Of a DNA stretch of 64,000 nucleotides, positions 9,464 to 17,781 are shown one piece after another; position 1 is the first letter of the stretch; the number at the start of each line of letters is the position of its first letter. The stretch is from contig JXCB02000002.1 of the NCBI GenBank assembly GCA_000828075.3, positions 712,649 to 776,648 on the forward strand, written 5' to 3'. The position numbers and the translations under genes were made by a program. The notes beneath the pieces were generated by a model that worked only from the letters and a program-made list of their open reading frames with translations, was not told the origin of the DNA and did not search any database. The DNA comes from Tolypothrix campylonemoides VB511288 (GTDB lineage Bacteria; Cyanobacteriota; Cyanobacteriia; Cyanobacteriales; Nostocaceae).

Positions 9464-10117
9464 ATGACTTGGCTAATTAGTACATTAGTTATTGGGATTT
9501 CTGCGGCTTTTGCAACCACCTTTGACGACAATTTATACTTGACAGCCTTCTTTGGAAAAGTCAATCGCACCTTTCGTCCCAAGCATATTGTTCTCGGTGA
9601 ATTTGTTGGATTCACTGCATTAGTGCTTGCTAGTCTCCCTGGTTTCTTCGGCGGTTTAATCGTTCCAAGTACCTGGATTGGGTTGTTAGGTTTGCTACCT
9701 ATCATCATTGGTATCAGTCATCTCATGAGTCGAGAAAACACAGAAGAGGAAGTGCAAACGGTGTCAATGAACTTCACCTCTGATGCCAGCTCTCACCGCC
9801 GTAAGAAATCGCTATGGGCAACTCTACGCGATCCCCAAACCTACCGCGTTTCTGCAGTCACCATTGCAAATGGAGGCAACAACATTGGGATCTACGTGCC
9901 GTTATTTGCCAGTAGCAATCTCCCAAGTTTAGGTGTGATTTTGTGTGTTTGCTATGTGACTGTTGGAGTGTGGTGCTGCCTTTCTTACTTCATGACTCGT
10001 AATCCTCTGATGGCTCCCCTTCTCACTCGCTATGGTCGGAAAATCTTCCCGTTTGTGTTAATCTGGTTGGGATTCTCGATCCTGATGAAAAGTGAATCGT
10101 ATCGGCTTTTTATCTAG
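9464..10117 (+). CDS. CadD-like cadmium resistance/cation transporter
   Basis: This 217-residue polytopic protein begins with the N-terminal signature of the CadD family, ISAAFATTFDDNLYL, and has the FVGFTALVL and GLLPIIIG helices. About six transmembrane segments surround a charged cytoplasmic loop (residues about 90-125, with SSHRRKK). CadD members are linked to cadmium resistance or to an unassigned cation flux; the natural substrate here is unknown. The NGGNNIGIY motif in the second half is characteristic. It stands alone on the plus strand. Confidence 0.8.
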   Translation: MTWLISTLVIGISAAFATTFDDNLYLTAFFGKVNRTFRPKHIVLGEFVGFTALVLASLPGFFGGLIVPSTWIGLLGLLPIIIGISHLMSRENTEEEVQTVSMNFTSDASSHRRKKSLWATLRDPQTYRVSAVTIANGGNNIGIYVPLFASSNLPSLGVILCVCYVTVGVWCCLSYFMTRNPLMAPLLTRYGRKIFPFVLIWLGFSILMKSESYRLFI

Positions 10118-10164
10118 TTTTAAGTTCTTTTTTAATGAGGCGATACCCATAATAAAATTTGTTT

Positions 10165-10220
10165 GTAGTAAGGAATGCGCGTCCTTGCTTTCGTGGAAGA
10201 GGACGCGCATTCCTCACTAC
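10165..10220. repeat. Long inverted repeat (hairpin)
   Basis: Arms of 21 bases (10165-10185 and 10200-10220, one mismatch, arm beginning GTAGTAAGGAATGCGC) surround a 14-base loop. It follows the cadD-like gene by about 50 bases. It could act as a terminator-like structure, but the form is that of a dispersed intergenic repeat. Confidence 0.7.
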
Positions 10221-10344
10221 GAACTTCCCCACTTTGAAAATTAGAAGCTTGAACTGATTTATGTCAACTGTCTGTGTCGCAGTTGATATTGTTTGTTCAG
10301 ATGATGCGTTAGAACTGATTGAACAGCTTTCCTGCTTAGCGTAG

Positions 10345-10533
10345 CTAATCCTGGTTGCTCGCAGTCTTCACTTGTGATATTTTTTGTCGTCGTTCCTGAA
10401 GTTTATTTTCAATAAGCTTGGCAAGAAGCCAGGAAATAGAGCGTTCTTCCTCTTGTGCCCATGCCTCCAACTCTGCTTTCAGTTCCGGGGAAATGTAGGT
10501 TGTTACACCAGACAATAGAGTTTTGCCGCCCAT
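10345..10533 (-). CDS. Small ribbon-helix-helix protein
   Basis: This 62-residue protein reads as a ribbon-helix-helix DNA binder: strand TTYISPELKAELEAWAQEEER then helix SISWLLAKLIENKLQERR. Such proteins act as repressors or antitoxins. No toxin gene adjoins it, so a role as a stand-alone autoregulated repressor is more likely. It is divergent from map, and the shared intergenic region carries repeated ATGCTA-type half-sites that may be its operators. Confidence 0.6.
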   Translation of the reverse strand: MGGKTLLSGVTTYISPELKAELEAWAQEEERSISWLLAKLIENKLQERRQKISQVKTASNQD

Positions 10534-10563
10534 TTCAAAATTTATGTGTTGCGTAGATAGTAC

Positions 10564-10658
10564 TTACCATAGCATTTTACTATAGCTTTTATTGTCTTAC
10601 CTTTAAAGAAGCTATGCTATGCTATGCTACATTAGCATAATGAATTTTAAGCATAGTG
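10564..10658. promoter_or_regulatory. Cluster of ATGCTA/TAGCAT half-sites between the RHH gene and map
   Basis: The gap between the divergent RHH gene and map contains CATAGCA, CTATAGC, three head-to-tail GCTAT/ATGCT units at 10611-10630, TTAGCAT and GCATAG. Inverted and direct copies of a short site next to an RHH gene are what an autoregulatory operator looks like. Binding is inferred, not shown. Confidence 0.4.
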
Positions 10659-10676
10659 AATCTTACCTCTGTCGGC

Positions 10677-11492
10677 ATGAATATCCTTGATAGTCTCTTC
10701 ACCCAGCCCGTTACTCAACGGCAAAGTCGTAATATTAGCGTCAAGTCCCAACGTGAAATTGAAATCATGCGTCAAGCAGCTTCGATTGTTGCAACTGTGC
10801 TCAAAGAGATTTCTCAAATAGTGCAACCTGGGATGACGACTGCTGACTTAGATACTTACGCAGAGAAACGCATCCGAGAAATGGACGCTACACCCAGTTT
10901 CAAAGGATACCACGGATTTCCTGGCTCTATCTGCGCTTCGATTAATCATGAAGCCGTGCATGGTATCCCTAGTTCTAAGCGGGTGATTCGACCTGGAGAT
11001 GTTTTGAAGGTTGATACAGCGGCTTGTTATCAGAACTTCCACGGTGATTCTTGTATCACTATTGCCGTGGGTAAGGTGTCCCCAAAAGCAGAAAAGTTAA
11101 TTCAAGTTGCCCAAGAGGCACTCTACAAGGGAATTGAGCAAGTCAAAGCAGGAGCGTATCTGATGGATATTGCGGGCGCTGTTCAAGATTGTGTAGAGGC
11201 ACACGGCTTCAGTGTTCTTGAAAACTACACTGGGCATGGAATTGGTCGCAATATGCACGAAGAACCTTCTGTGTTCAACTTTCGTACTCGTGAAATGCCA
11301 AATGTGAAACTCCGGGCTGGAATGACATTAACAATCGAACCGATTGTGACTGCTGGTTCTAAACAAACCCGTACGCTATCAGACCGTTGGACTGTAGTCA
11401 CATTAGACAAATCCCTAGCTGCTCAGTTTGAGCATACATTGCTTGTGACTGACAATGGATATGAAATCTTAACTGACCGCACGAAAGTTTAG
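10677..11492 (+). CDS. map: Methionine aminopeptidase, type I
   Basis: This enzyme removes N-terminal methionine from nascent proteins. The five metal ligands are visible: Asp in LKVDTA, Asp in FHGDSC, His in GHGIGR, Glu in TIEPI and Glu in QFEHT. The [19 protein letters not shown] segment of the S1 pocket is also typical. The start at ATG 10677 gives 271 residues; an upstream GTG at 10656 is possible, and neither has a strong ribosome-binding site. Cyanobacteria usually carry several map paralogues. The upstream half-site cluster may place this copy under control of the RHH protein. Confidence 0.93.
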   Translation: MNILDSLFTQPVTQRQSRNISVKSQREIEIMRQAASIVATVLKEISQIVQPGMTTADLDTYAEKRIREMDATPSFKGYHGFPGSICASINHEAVHGIPSSKRVIRPGDVLKVDTAACYQNFHGDSCITIAVGKVSPKAEKLIQVAQEALYKGIEQVKAGAYLMDIAGAVQDCVEAHGFSVLENYTGHGIGRNMHEEPSVFNFRTREMPNVKLRAGMTLTIEPIVTAGSKQTRTLSDRWTVVTLDKSLAAQFEHTLLVTDNGYEILTDRTKV

Positions 11493-11838
11493 TTATATCC
11501 AAATCCGGTTGATTAGTTATTATTCAGGGCATGGGTGCAAAAATTTTAAAACTCTGTTTTCCTCAGCAAAGCTGCAGTCTTAATGATAAGTCTTTGACTG
11601 GACATGATATCATTTGTCAAACCTAGTGGTCTGGCAACCTAACTTTGAGGGGTTAAATAAAAAACCGCAGAGGCGCAGAGAGCGCAGAGGAAGAGAAGAG
11701 GAAGAGAAACAGAGGATAAGTTTAGAAATTGGTTTACCTAGCAGGCGTTGCCTTGACAGAGTAGTAGTTGGTATTTGAGGTCAGCCAATTGCTTGAATTC
11801 CATACGCTTGCTGTTGCATTATTTGAAGTTTGGATGAG
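11493..11838. other. Intergenic region with a purine-rich repeat
   Basis: There is no gene. At about 11660-11710 lies the Nostoc-type purine repeat (AACCGCAGAGGCGCAGAGAG followed by GAAGAG units). The remainder is unremarkable and separates convergent map and the ArsA-type gene. Confidence 0.5.
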
Positions 11839-13716
11839 TTAAAAGAGGAGATTTGCTGCCCCTTTAATCCGGTCTAGCGCTTCCACTGAACGGGGTAAAA
11901 TCGGTAAGTGAATAATAGTTTGATCAGCAAATAAACCAGCATCAAGTGAGCTATCTTGACTGTAGCGGTTATGCACTATGTAACGCTGCGGAACTCCCAT
12001 ATTTCGCAAAGACTCAGTTAACCGCACTTGTTCTGCAATAATTGCAGCTTGAGCTTGGATGACACCAATAAATTCGGTGTAGTTGGGGTCTTTCAATTTT
12101 TTCTGCGCTTGTACAACTTGTTGTCGCAAATTCCGCAGCCGCCCCATGAAATCTACCCTACCTAAAACATTTTGATACTTCATCCACAGCTTGAATATCC
12201 AGGCTAACCAATCTGCTAATGCAGATGGCATTTCCAGAAAGCGCAGAAGATGACCGGTTGGGGCAGTATCTAGGATAATTAAATCTTGCTGTTTGCGGTT
12301 TAATAAGTCCATGACTGTGATCAGGGACAGCATTTCATCAATACCAGGTAAAGCTTGCGCTACAATTTGTCGCCAAGCTTCGGGAGTGTAAGCAATTTTC
12401 ACCGCCCCAGCTTCAGGTCCTTCGCCGCTCATCATTTCGGCTAATTCCCAAAGATAATCATTGCGGAACTGTTCTAAAACTATATCAGCATTGATTTCTT
12501 GACCGCTCAAATTACTAGTTATCTGGGTGGGTTCGTGTTCTAATTTTGCCCCAAAAGCATCTCCTAAAGAATGGGCGGGGTCGATGGAAATGAGGCGAAT
12601 ATTTTTATCAGGATAACGACTTGCTAACGCCCACCCTATAGCAGCTGCTACTGTCGTTTTTCCAACTCCTCCTTTGCCGCCAACAAGGATAAGTTGCCGC
12701 CCTTCTGCGATAAAATCGCTGAAACTGGGTAGCACTTTAGTGGGCCATTGTATGGGTGGTGGTGGAGCAATTGCAACTGTATCAATTTTTTGAATTTGGC
12801 TAATAATATTGTCTAACGCCGCACTGCCCAGTGGTTCTGATGCCTGTTGCGGTACAATAAAAACAGGCTGTCCTGGTAGTTCTAGGAATTTCTCTAGCAA
12901 TTTTTGTTGTTCGCTATAGCGGTCTAAATCTGTATCGGCATCTGTTAAAATCCGGTTAATGAATAAGCCACCGCTCTTAATTTCTAATAGTTGCAAGCTT
13001 TCTAGAAATCGTTCGGTTTCTAAAAGGCTCATAGGTTCGGCGATCGCCACCACCAAGCAAGCGCTTATATCTTGATTTTGCAGCAGGCGTCTGCCTTCTG
13101 CTAATTCATGTTTCATCTTGACCAAAAAGTCATCGACTTGATCGGCGGTATAACTTCGCTTAAAAGTTTGGGTAATAACCCGATGTTTTTCTTGGAATAA
13201 TTCTAAAGAATTTAAAACTATATCTAAAAAATCTTTGATTCCCAATAAGTTTAAAGTGTGACCGGAAGGAGCCATATCTACTACTATGCGGTCTACCACT
13301 TTTTCTGTCAGCAGGCGTTGAATTTCCAACAAACCCATAACTTCATCTAAACCGGGCCAGTCTAAATCCCAAACAGGTGTTAAGTCTTCGCCCTCAACAA
13401 AACTTCCCCGCTCAACTAATACCTCTAAAAACTTACCGTTTTTTGCCTTAAATTCTAGGAGTAATTCTTTAGCATCTAACGCCCGAACGCTCAAGTTAGG
13501 TAAATCAGATAAGGGTAAGGCGTTGTCTTGCACTTTTATTTGTAGTACATCGCCTAAAGAATGGGCTGGATCTGTAGATATTAACAGTATTTGTTCGTTG
13601 GGAAATAATCTCGCCCAGCGCCGAGCAAAACCGCAGGCAATGGTAGTTTTTCCTACTCCACCTTTACCGCTAAACATTGCTAGGTGAAGCGAGTCGTACT
13701 TTACTATATGAGCCAT
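11839..13716 (-). CDS. Two-domain ArsA/Get3-family ATPase
   Basis: This 625-residue protein is an internal duplication of the ArsA/TRC40/Get3 fold. Each half has a deviant Walker A (SGKGGVGKTT at about 16-25 and GGKGGVGKTT at about 343-352) and a switch-II motif (VDMAPSGHTL at about 150; LDTAPTGHLL at about 480). Bacterial ArsA energises an arsenite exporter and eukaryotic Get3 chaperones hydrophobic tail anchors. No arsB, arsC or arsR lies nearby and the clustered cysteines of arsenite-binding ArsA are not seen. It is last in the leftward gas-vesicle arm, about 200 bases after gvpL, so a chaperone role for hydrophobic Gvp proteins is attractive but inferred. It could also have its own promoter. 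Confidence 0.88.
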   Translation of the reverse strand: MAHIVKYDSLHLAMFSGKGGVGKTTIACGFARRWARLFPNEQILLISTDPAHSLGDVLQIKVQDNALPLSDLPNLSVRALDAKELLLEFKAKNGKFLEVLVERGSFVEGEDLTPVWDLDWPGLDEVMGLLEIQRLLTEKVVDRIVVDMAPSGHTLNLLGIKDFLDIVLNSLELFQEKHRVITQTFKRSYTADQVDDFLVKMKHELAEGRRLLQNQDISACLVVAIAEPMSLLETERFLESLQLLEIKSGGLFINRILTDADTDLDRYSEQQKLLEKFLELPGQPVFIVPQQASEPLGSAALDNIISQIQKIDTVAIAPPPPIQWPTKVLPSFSDFIAEGRQLILVGGKGGVGKTTVAAAIGWALASRYPDKNIRLISIDPAHSLGDAFGAKLEHEPTQITSNLSGQEINADIVLEQFRNDYLWELAEMMSGEGPEAGAVKIAYTPEAWRQIVAQALPGIDEMLSLITVMDLLNRKQQDLIILDTAPTGHLLRFLEMPSALADWLAWIFKLWMKYQNVLGRVDFMGRLRNLRQQVVQAQKKLKDPNYTEFIGVIQAQAAIIAEQVRLTESLRNMGVPQRYIVHNRYSQDSSLDAGLFADQTIIHLPILPRSVEALDRIKGAANLLF

Positions 13717-13745
13717 CTCTACACCTACTGATATTTTTTATCGTA

Positions 13746-13912
13746 AAAGGGATTGGGGATTAGGGATTGGGGATTGGGGATTAGGGATTGGGTATTGGGA
13801 GGATTATCGAGGGGGATTCAAACCCCACCGAAATCCTGTAAGAACATCTTCCCCAGTCGCCAGTCCCCAGTCGCCAGTCGCCAGTCCCCAGTTCCTAGTA
13901 CCCAGTCCCGGG
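13746..13912. repeat. Two short tandem repeat tracts (GATTGGG and CCCAGTC types)
   Basis: A GGGATTGGGGATTA tract (13746-13800) is followed by a CCAGTC/CGCCAGTC tract (13850-13912), filling the space between gvpL and the ArsA-type gene. The same two motifs recur together at 41483-41636, and partly at 56622-56675. Confidence 0.85.
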
Positions 13913-13916
13913 GCGG

Positions 13917-14600
13917 CTAGAGAAAATGGTAAGGAGGTAAGGCTTCTCCTAACTGTAATTCCCAACGAGAACACGCTTTTTGCCAAGCTAAAAATTGTTC
14001 TGTAAGTAAGGGTTCATTTTGGCGACTAACTAAAAGATAAATCCGCGCTTCTTCAGCCTGTGGTTGAACAACAATTGCCGAGTTATACATCTGGGTAATC
14101 AGATGAACCGCCTGATCCCATTCCGCAGTTTGAGCGATTTGAAAGTCTTGCTGTGTTTGATAACGTTGTTTCTTAGCTAAAAAATACTGTCTTCCTCCTG
14201 ATGGCGGTGTTATAACTGGTTCATCTAGAGTTCGCTTAATAAACTTCAAGATATATTCGGCTTTACCCTTAAGTTGGCGTAGCTTTTCTAGATATTCCTC
14301 AGCGTGGGATTCTAGATGAGTGAGTAAGCTTTCTTTTGAGGCAAAGGAAGTGCCGAACCGCAAGGGTAAAATTGTAGTCTGGCGAAATAGTTCGCAAATC
14401 ACTCGATCATGCGACAAAACTGCTTGGATTAATCGTTCGTCATCGTTCTGCAATGATTCTAAAGACACTTCTGGTTCCACCAAAGCTGAAACGCCAGCAC
14501 GACTGATAAGAAGTACGCTCACGCCAATGCCGACAGGTAACTCCAAAACAGTGGCTGGTGTCTGTAGAAAAGCGTAAGTGTAAAAGTTAGACAGTTCCAC
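13917..14600 (-). CDS. gvpL: Gas vesicle protein, GvpL/GvpF family
   Basis: This 227-residue accessory protein of the GvpF/L family is thought to help nucleate gas vesicle growth and to interact with GvpA. Conserved features are an N-terminal FYTYAFL strand, the central LPLRFGTSF motif (about residues 105-115) and the charged helical segment that follows. It is shorter than and distinct from the second family member at 15377-16111. It lies downstream of gvpG on the same strand but is separated from it by an oppositely oriented membrane-protein gene. Confidence 0.85.
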   Translation of the reverse strand: MELSNFYTYAFLQTPATVLELPVGIGVSVLLISRAGVSALVEPEVSLESLQNDDERLIQAVLSHDRVICELFRQTTILPLRFGTSFASKESLLTHLESHAEEYLEKLRQLKGKAEYILKFIKRTLDEPVITPPSGGRQYFLAKKQRYQTQQDFQIAQTAEWDQAVHLITQMYNSAIVVQPQAEEARIYLLVSRQNEPLLTEQFLAWQKACSRWELQLGEALPPYHFL

Positions 14601-14738
14601 GCTTAGTCGTAAAGGTAATTTTTAACCAATTGGCACTTCAACTTGCTTGAAAAACTTTCTGTAAAACATCCGAATTAATACGCTCACAGCAAAGATAGTT
14701 ATAAGTTATACAAGTTTTATGGCTTTCCTTAAACAAAC

Positions 14739-15071
14739 ATGAGCAGAATCTTCGGAATTGCATTACTTCTCCTCGGTATTTACTTTCTAGGACAAAACAT
14801 CATTTTTGCATCGCACTACTATCCGTATGGTTGGCGTAACATTCCCGCTGCTGGCTCAGTTTTAGCAATTATGGTTGGTATTATATGCCTCCTGTTCTTT
14901 CCCAGGCAGACAGGCTCTTTTGGCTGGATTCTGCTTGGTTTTGCTGTCGTCTTAGTTTTTTTAAGTGGCGGCGTTATATTGAAACCCACCACCTTGTGGC
15001 AATTTTTTGTTGCTTTTGTTGCGCTCTCCAGTGGTTTTCAGCTACTCACCCAAGGGCGGCTTAGATTTTAG
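14739..15071 (+). CDS. Small four-helix membrane protein inside the gvp locus
   Basis: The 110-residue product is almost entirely hydrophobic, with four predicted membrane segments (about 3-24, 36-55, 61-80 and 86-103) and a short polar loop HYYPYGWRN. No catalytic motif is visible and no family was recognised. It reads opposite to the surrounding gvp genes, diverging from gvpL and converging with gvpG. Its start ATG follows an AT-rich stretch without a strong ribosome-binding site. It may be an inserted, unrelated gene or a membrane factor for the cluster. Confidence 0.65.
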   Translation: MSRIFGIALLLLGIYFLGQNIIFASHYYPYGWRNIPAAGSVLAIMVGIICLLFFPRQTGSFGWILLGFAVVLVFLSGGVILKPTTLWQFFVAFVALSSGFQLLTQGRLRF

Positions 15072-15116
15072 ATAACAGAATGTGTCGGGTAATTCGTGGC
15101 GTAGCAAAGAAGAGTG

Positions 15117-15362
15117 TCAACCAGATTCTTCTGCTGCTTCTTCCAAGGCTTGAATTTTCAGCAAAAGTTCTTCTTCTTGAATTTCAAACTCCTCTTCTGA
15201 AATCTCACCTATATCAAATGCTAACTGCAAAGCTAATAACTGTTTTTGCAAATTTTGTGCATCATCTAATTCAGCATTAGCACGCTCTAGAAGTTGCTCT
15301 CCTAGCCAGATGATTCCACCAAGTTGTGCTGAAATGGGAAAAGTTAATAGTTCCAGAAACAT
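15117..15362 (-). CDS. gvpG: Gas vesicle protein GvpG
   Basis: GvpG is a small essential assembly factor. The 81-residue product has the family pattern: an N-terminal hydrophobic MFLELLTFPISAQLGGIIWL followed by a highly acidic helical region (ANAELDDAQNLQKQLLALQ, then GEISEEEFEIQEEELL) likely to form a coiled coil. It lies 14 bases after gvpF on the same strand, so co-transcription is likely. The Glu-rich tail is slightly longer than average. Confidence 0.92.
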   Translation of the reverse strand: MFLELLTFPISAQLGGIIWLGEQLLERANAELDDAQNLQKQLLALQLAFDIGEISEEEFEIQEEELLLKIQALEEAAEESG

Positions 15363-15376
15363 AATGTTAGTTTCCC

Positions 15377-16111
15377 TTAAGAAAGCTGGGCAAATGTATA
15401 AGGAGCCGTAAAATTGTTGTAGCGAATTCGTAGGCGATCGCCAAATTTCTGGTCGATTGCTTCTACTTTTTGGCTAAAGTTAGATTCACTTTCCCAAGGA
15501 ATCAAATAAGCCGCATTGTAAATCATCTCTTCCGTCATCGTATCGTTTTCCACAAATTCTTCTGCCAAAGCGTTCAATTCCGAACGGAAAGCATCAATGA
15601 TTACTTGCTTACGAACTTGCAAACCATTTTCAATCAGCTTGCCAATTTCGATGATTTCTGACTGACTTAAAGCTTTACCTTCCATCGCATCACGCTTTTT
15701 TTTCAAGCTGACATTTGACTCTAGTAACCCCTGAATCTCCGACTGACTATTCCAAAATACCTTGACGCTCACTTCTCTGCGTCCTTCCAATTTTTGAAAT
15801 AACTCTTCCAGTTTTTCCTTATGGGGACGAGTCAATTGATCGGTAACGGTTTCCCAGGTTTTCACTACTAATCCAAAACGAAGAGGTAGTAGAGTGCGGA
15901 ACCCTTCACTCATCGCGAGTTCCAAAACTTTTTCATGACACAATAAATTGCGTCGGGAAGTGAGATATTTTTCTTTTTTCGCTTCTGAGTATAAAAAGTT
16001 GAACCCGTCAACACTATAGCTGTGAACTGGTTGTTGATCTAATCCTTCGAGAACGACTTTTTCCGAAATAGGTGCGGGTAAAATGCCGTAAAGATAAAGA
16101 CCATTATTCAT
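15377..16111 (-). CDS. gvpF: Gas vesicle protein GvpF (GvpF/L family)
   Basis: This is the second and longer (244 residues) GvpF/L homologue. GvpF is a gas-facing minor protein needed at an early stage of vesicle growth. It shows the N-terminal GLYLYGILP strand, the central TLLPLRFGLVV motif and the C-terminal FGDRLRIRYNNFTAPYTFA, which is strongly conserved in the family. The middle alpha-helical region is charged. It is 14 bases from gvpG and 23 bases from gvpK, forming a tight operon. Confidence 0.93.
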   Translation of the reverse strand: MNNGLYLYGILPAPISEKVVLEGLDQQPVHSYSVDGFNFLYSEAKKEKYLTSRRNLLCHEKVLELAMSEGFRTLLPLRFGLVVKTWETVTDQLTRPHKEKLEELFQKLEGRREVSVKVFWNSQSEIQGLLESNVSLKKKRDAMEGKALSQSEIIEIGKLIENGLQVRKQVIIDAFRSELNALAEEFVENDTMTEEMIYNAAYLIPWESESNFSQKVEAIDQKFGDRLRIRYNNFTAPYTFAQLS

Positions 16112-16134
16112 AATTTTTTGAAATCAAACAACCT

Positions 16135-16605
16135 TTATATCGGTTTTGATGTTAAAATCAACCGCAGCTTTGCGTGAATTAAATTCAGGTTACCCAAACC
16201 CAAATCAACATCGCCATGCACCACGATTCCAATATTTAAAAGTCTGTCTAGCAGTTCCAATATAGAAGGATTGTTGCTAGTTTCCCCCGGATAGTAAGTT
16301 CCAGGTGGTGGTAAAAGGGTGCCAAATTCTCCCAGATTCACATTTAAATCTGCTGGATCTATTTCAAAAATCTCGCATAACTGCAACACTTGTTCTTCCA
16401 GCTTTTGCAGACTTTCTGCTGCTCTATCTAACTCTGTTTCGCTGAGAATTTGTTGTTCCATCCTGCGAATGACTTGCGCTTCCATAAGCTGGCGAAGCAA
16501 TTCTATCACTGTTAACAGTAAAGAAGCCAACCCCGCTTTACTGTTCAATTTGTTAGTGGTAGTTACTATCTCAGGATTTTCAGAGGTTGAGCCAAGTAAT
16601 GCCAT
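16135..16605 (-). CDS. gvpK: Gas vesicle protein GvpK
   Basis: GvpK is a minor assembly protein. Residues about 25-105 hold the GvpK core (GLASLLLTVIELLRQLMEAQ, QLCEIFEIDPADLNVNLG). The last 45 residues (SILELLDRLLNIGIVVHGDV and onward) resemble the GvpA/J shell fold, so the protein appears to join a GvpK domain to a GvpA-like tail. I believe this arrangement is usual in cyanobacteria, but that is from memory. It follows gvpJ by 12 bases. Confidence 0.93.
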   Translation of the reverse strand: MALLGSTSENPEIVTTTNKLNSKAGLASLLLTVIELLRQLMEAQVIRRMEQQILSETELDRAAESLQKLEEQVLQLCEIFEIDPADLNVNLGEFGTLLPPPGTYYPGETSNNPSILELLDRLLNIGIVVHGDVDLGLGNLNLIHAKLRLILTSKPI

Positions 16606-16617
16606 AATGCTAATTTT

Positions 16618-17070
16618 TTACATTTCATCTACAGGGTTAGTCTTCTTTTCAGTAGAGGGATTTGTCGGCACAGAATAAGGATTTTTTAACTGCTCACTTG
16701 CACCGAATTCTATTTTACTGGTAGCTAAAGCTTTAAGCGATCGCATTTCTGCTTCTAAACTTTGCAACCGTTCTTGAAGTTGGCGATTTTCTTCAATTAA
16801 ACTTTGGGACTTGCTGGTGAGATAAGGGTCATTTTCCCACCAATTAATTCCCATCTCCCGCGCTTTATCAACCGAGGAAATCAACAAACGAATTCTGATA
16901 TGCAAAAGTTCGGTGGAGGCGACAGAAACAGAGATATCACCTGCAATTACAATTCCTTTATCCAAAACTCGTTCGAGAATATCCGCCAAAGTTGACCCTT
17001 GGGTAGATGTTGTAATTGTTCGATTCGCGTTGGATTGAGAACTTTTCGGCAGGTTCGGCGTAGAAGTCAC
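16618..17070 (-). CDS. gvpJ: Gas vesicle protein GvpJ (GvpA-like)
   Basis: GvpJ is a GvpA paralogue used in nucleation or tip formation. Residues about 25-70 contain the GvpA-type fold: STLADILERVLDKGIVIAGD then ISVSVASTELLHIRIRLLIS. After this it diverges from GvpA, with GINWWENDP and a coiled-coil region (about 95-130) rich in Glu and Arg, as is typical of GvpJ. It is the first gene of the leftward arm; its promoter must lie in the 711-base gap shared with gvpA. Confidence 0.92.
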   Translation of the reverse strand: MTSTPNLPKSSQSNANRTITTSTQGSTLADILERVLDKGIVIAGDISVSVASTELLHIRIRLLISSVDKAREMGINWWENDPYLTSKSQSLIEENRQLQERLQSLEAEMRSLKALATSKIEFGASEQLKNPYSVPTNPSTEKKTNPVDEM

Positions 17071-17781
17071 GATTGTTTCGACTTTTTATCTATAGTAGAC
17101 GCTTTCCCATGTTAGACGAGAATATAATATTTTTCTTTTTTTTGAATCCCCTGAATTTATGTGATTTTCTTTCTAATAATGCCTTTTTATACTCAGCATA
17201 ACTACTTTTTCAACAGCACTTCTAGGAGGAAATGCGAGAATCTCTTCTATCTAATAATCTTCGAGTTTGGCGATCGCCCTAAGGCGTGGCTCCTTTGCAA
17301 TTGCCCTTTGGGCTGTGGGCATATGTACAATTGTTTGTAAGAACCCTGCGCCACGAGTGCAATTGCCTAGCCTCTTGATAATAAATCGGATCTCGTGTTT
17401 TTAGTTTTTAGGATATTTAAATATATATTAAAACCTCTTCAAAATAATAAAAAGTAGGAAAAGTAGGAAAAGTAGGAAAAGTATCAAAATAATAAAAGTA
17501 GGAAAGGTAGGAAAGGTAGGAAATATGGAGGTTCAACAAAAAAGTAAAACCCTTTTTCCTTCTACCTACCCTCAACGAAAAACATTTATTTCCACGCATT
17601 CGCCAGAGTTTAGCAGCAAGAAGTCATAAAAATTCTTGAATTTCAAAAAATTAGACTTAGGACATAAATACAAAATTTTGCTTTGAAAAGTTTTATTCTT
17701 CCTATTAGGATAAAAATGCTAATTAAAAATTTCTCGTCATTAAGTTGTTACACAATTTGATATCTATCAAAAGAAGTAATC
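17071..17781. promoter_or_regulatory. Divergent control region between gvpJ and gvpA, with tandem repeats
   Basis: This 711-base gap must contain promoters for both gvp arms. It is AT-rich with no convincing ORF. Notable are an island at about 17270-17375 with GCGATCGCC and CAATTGCC inverted motifs, and a tandem tract at 17433-17532 built of AAGTAGGAA/AGGTAGGAA units in two blocks split by AATAATAAA. The last 200 bases before gvpA are very AT-rich. No single promoter could be assigned with confidence. Confidence 0.5.

Noticed and set aside
10345-10533. Toxin-antitoxin module
   Set aside because: The RHH protein could be an antitoxin, but no toxin gene lies on either side of it.
11660-11710. 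Repeat array considered as CRISPR
   Set aside because: The units are short, degenerate and purine-rich without spacers. No cas gene or true direct-repeat/spacer pattern exists anywhere in the window.
11839-13716. Arsenic-resistance operon
   Set aside because: The ATPase belongs to the ArsA family, but no arsB/acr3, arsC or arsR lies nearby and the metal-binding cysteine cluster is not seen.
17417-17599. 60-codon frame with Phe-Pro-Thr repeats
   Set aside because: It is the minus-strand translation of the AAGTAGGAA tandem repeat.
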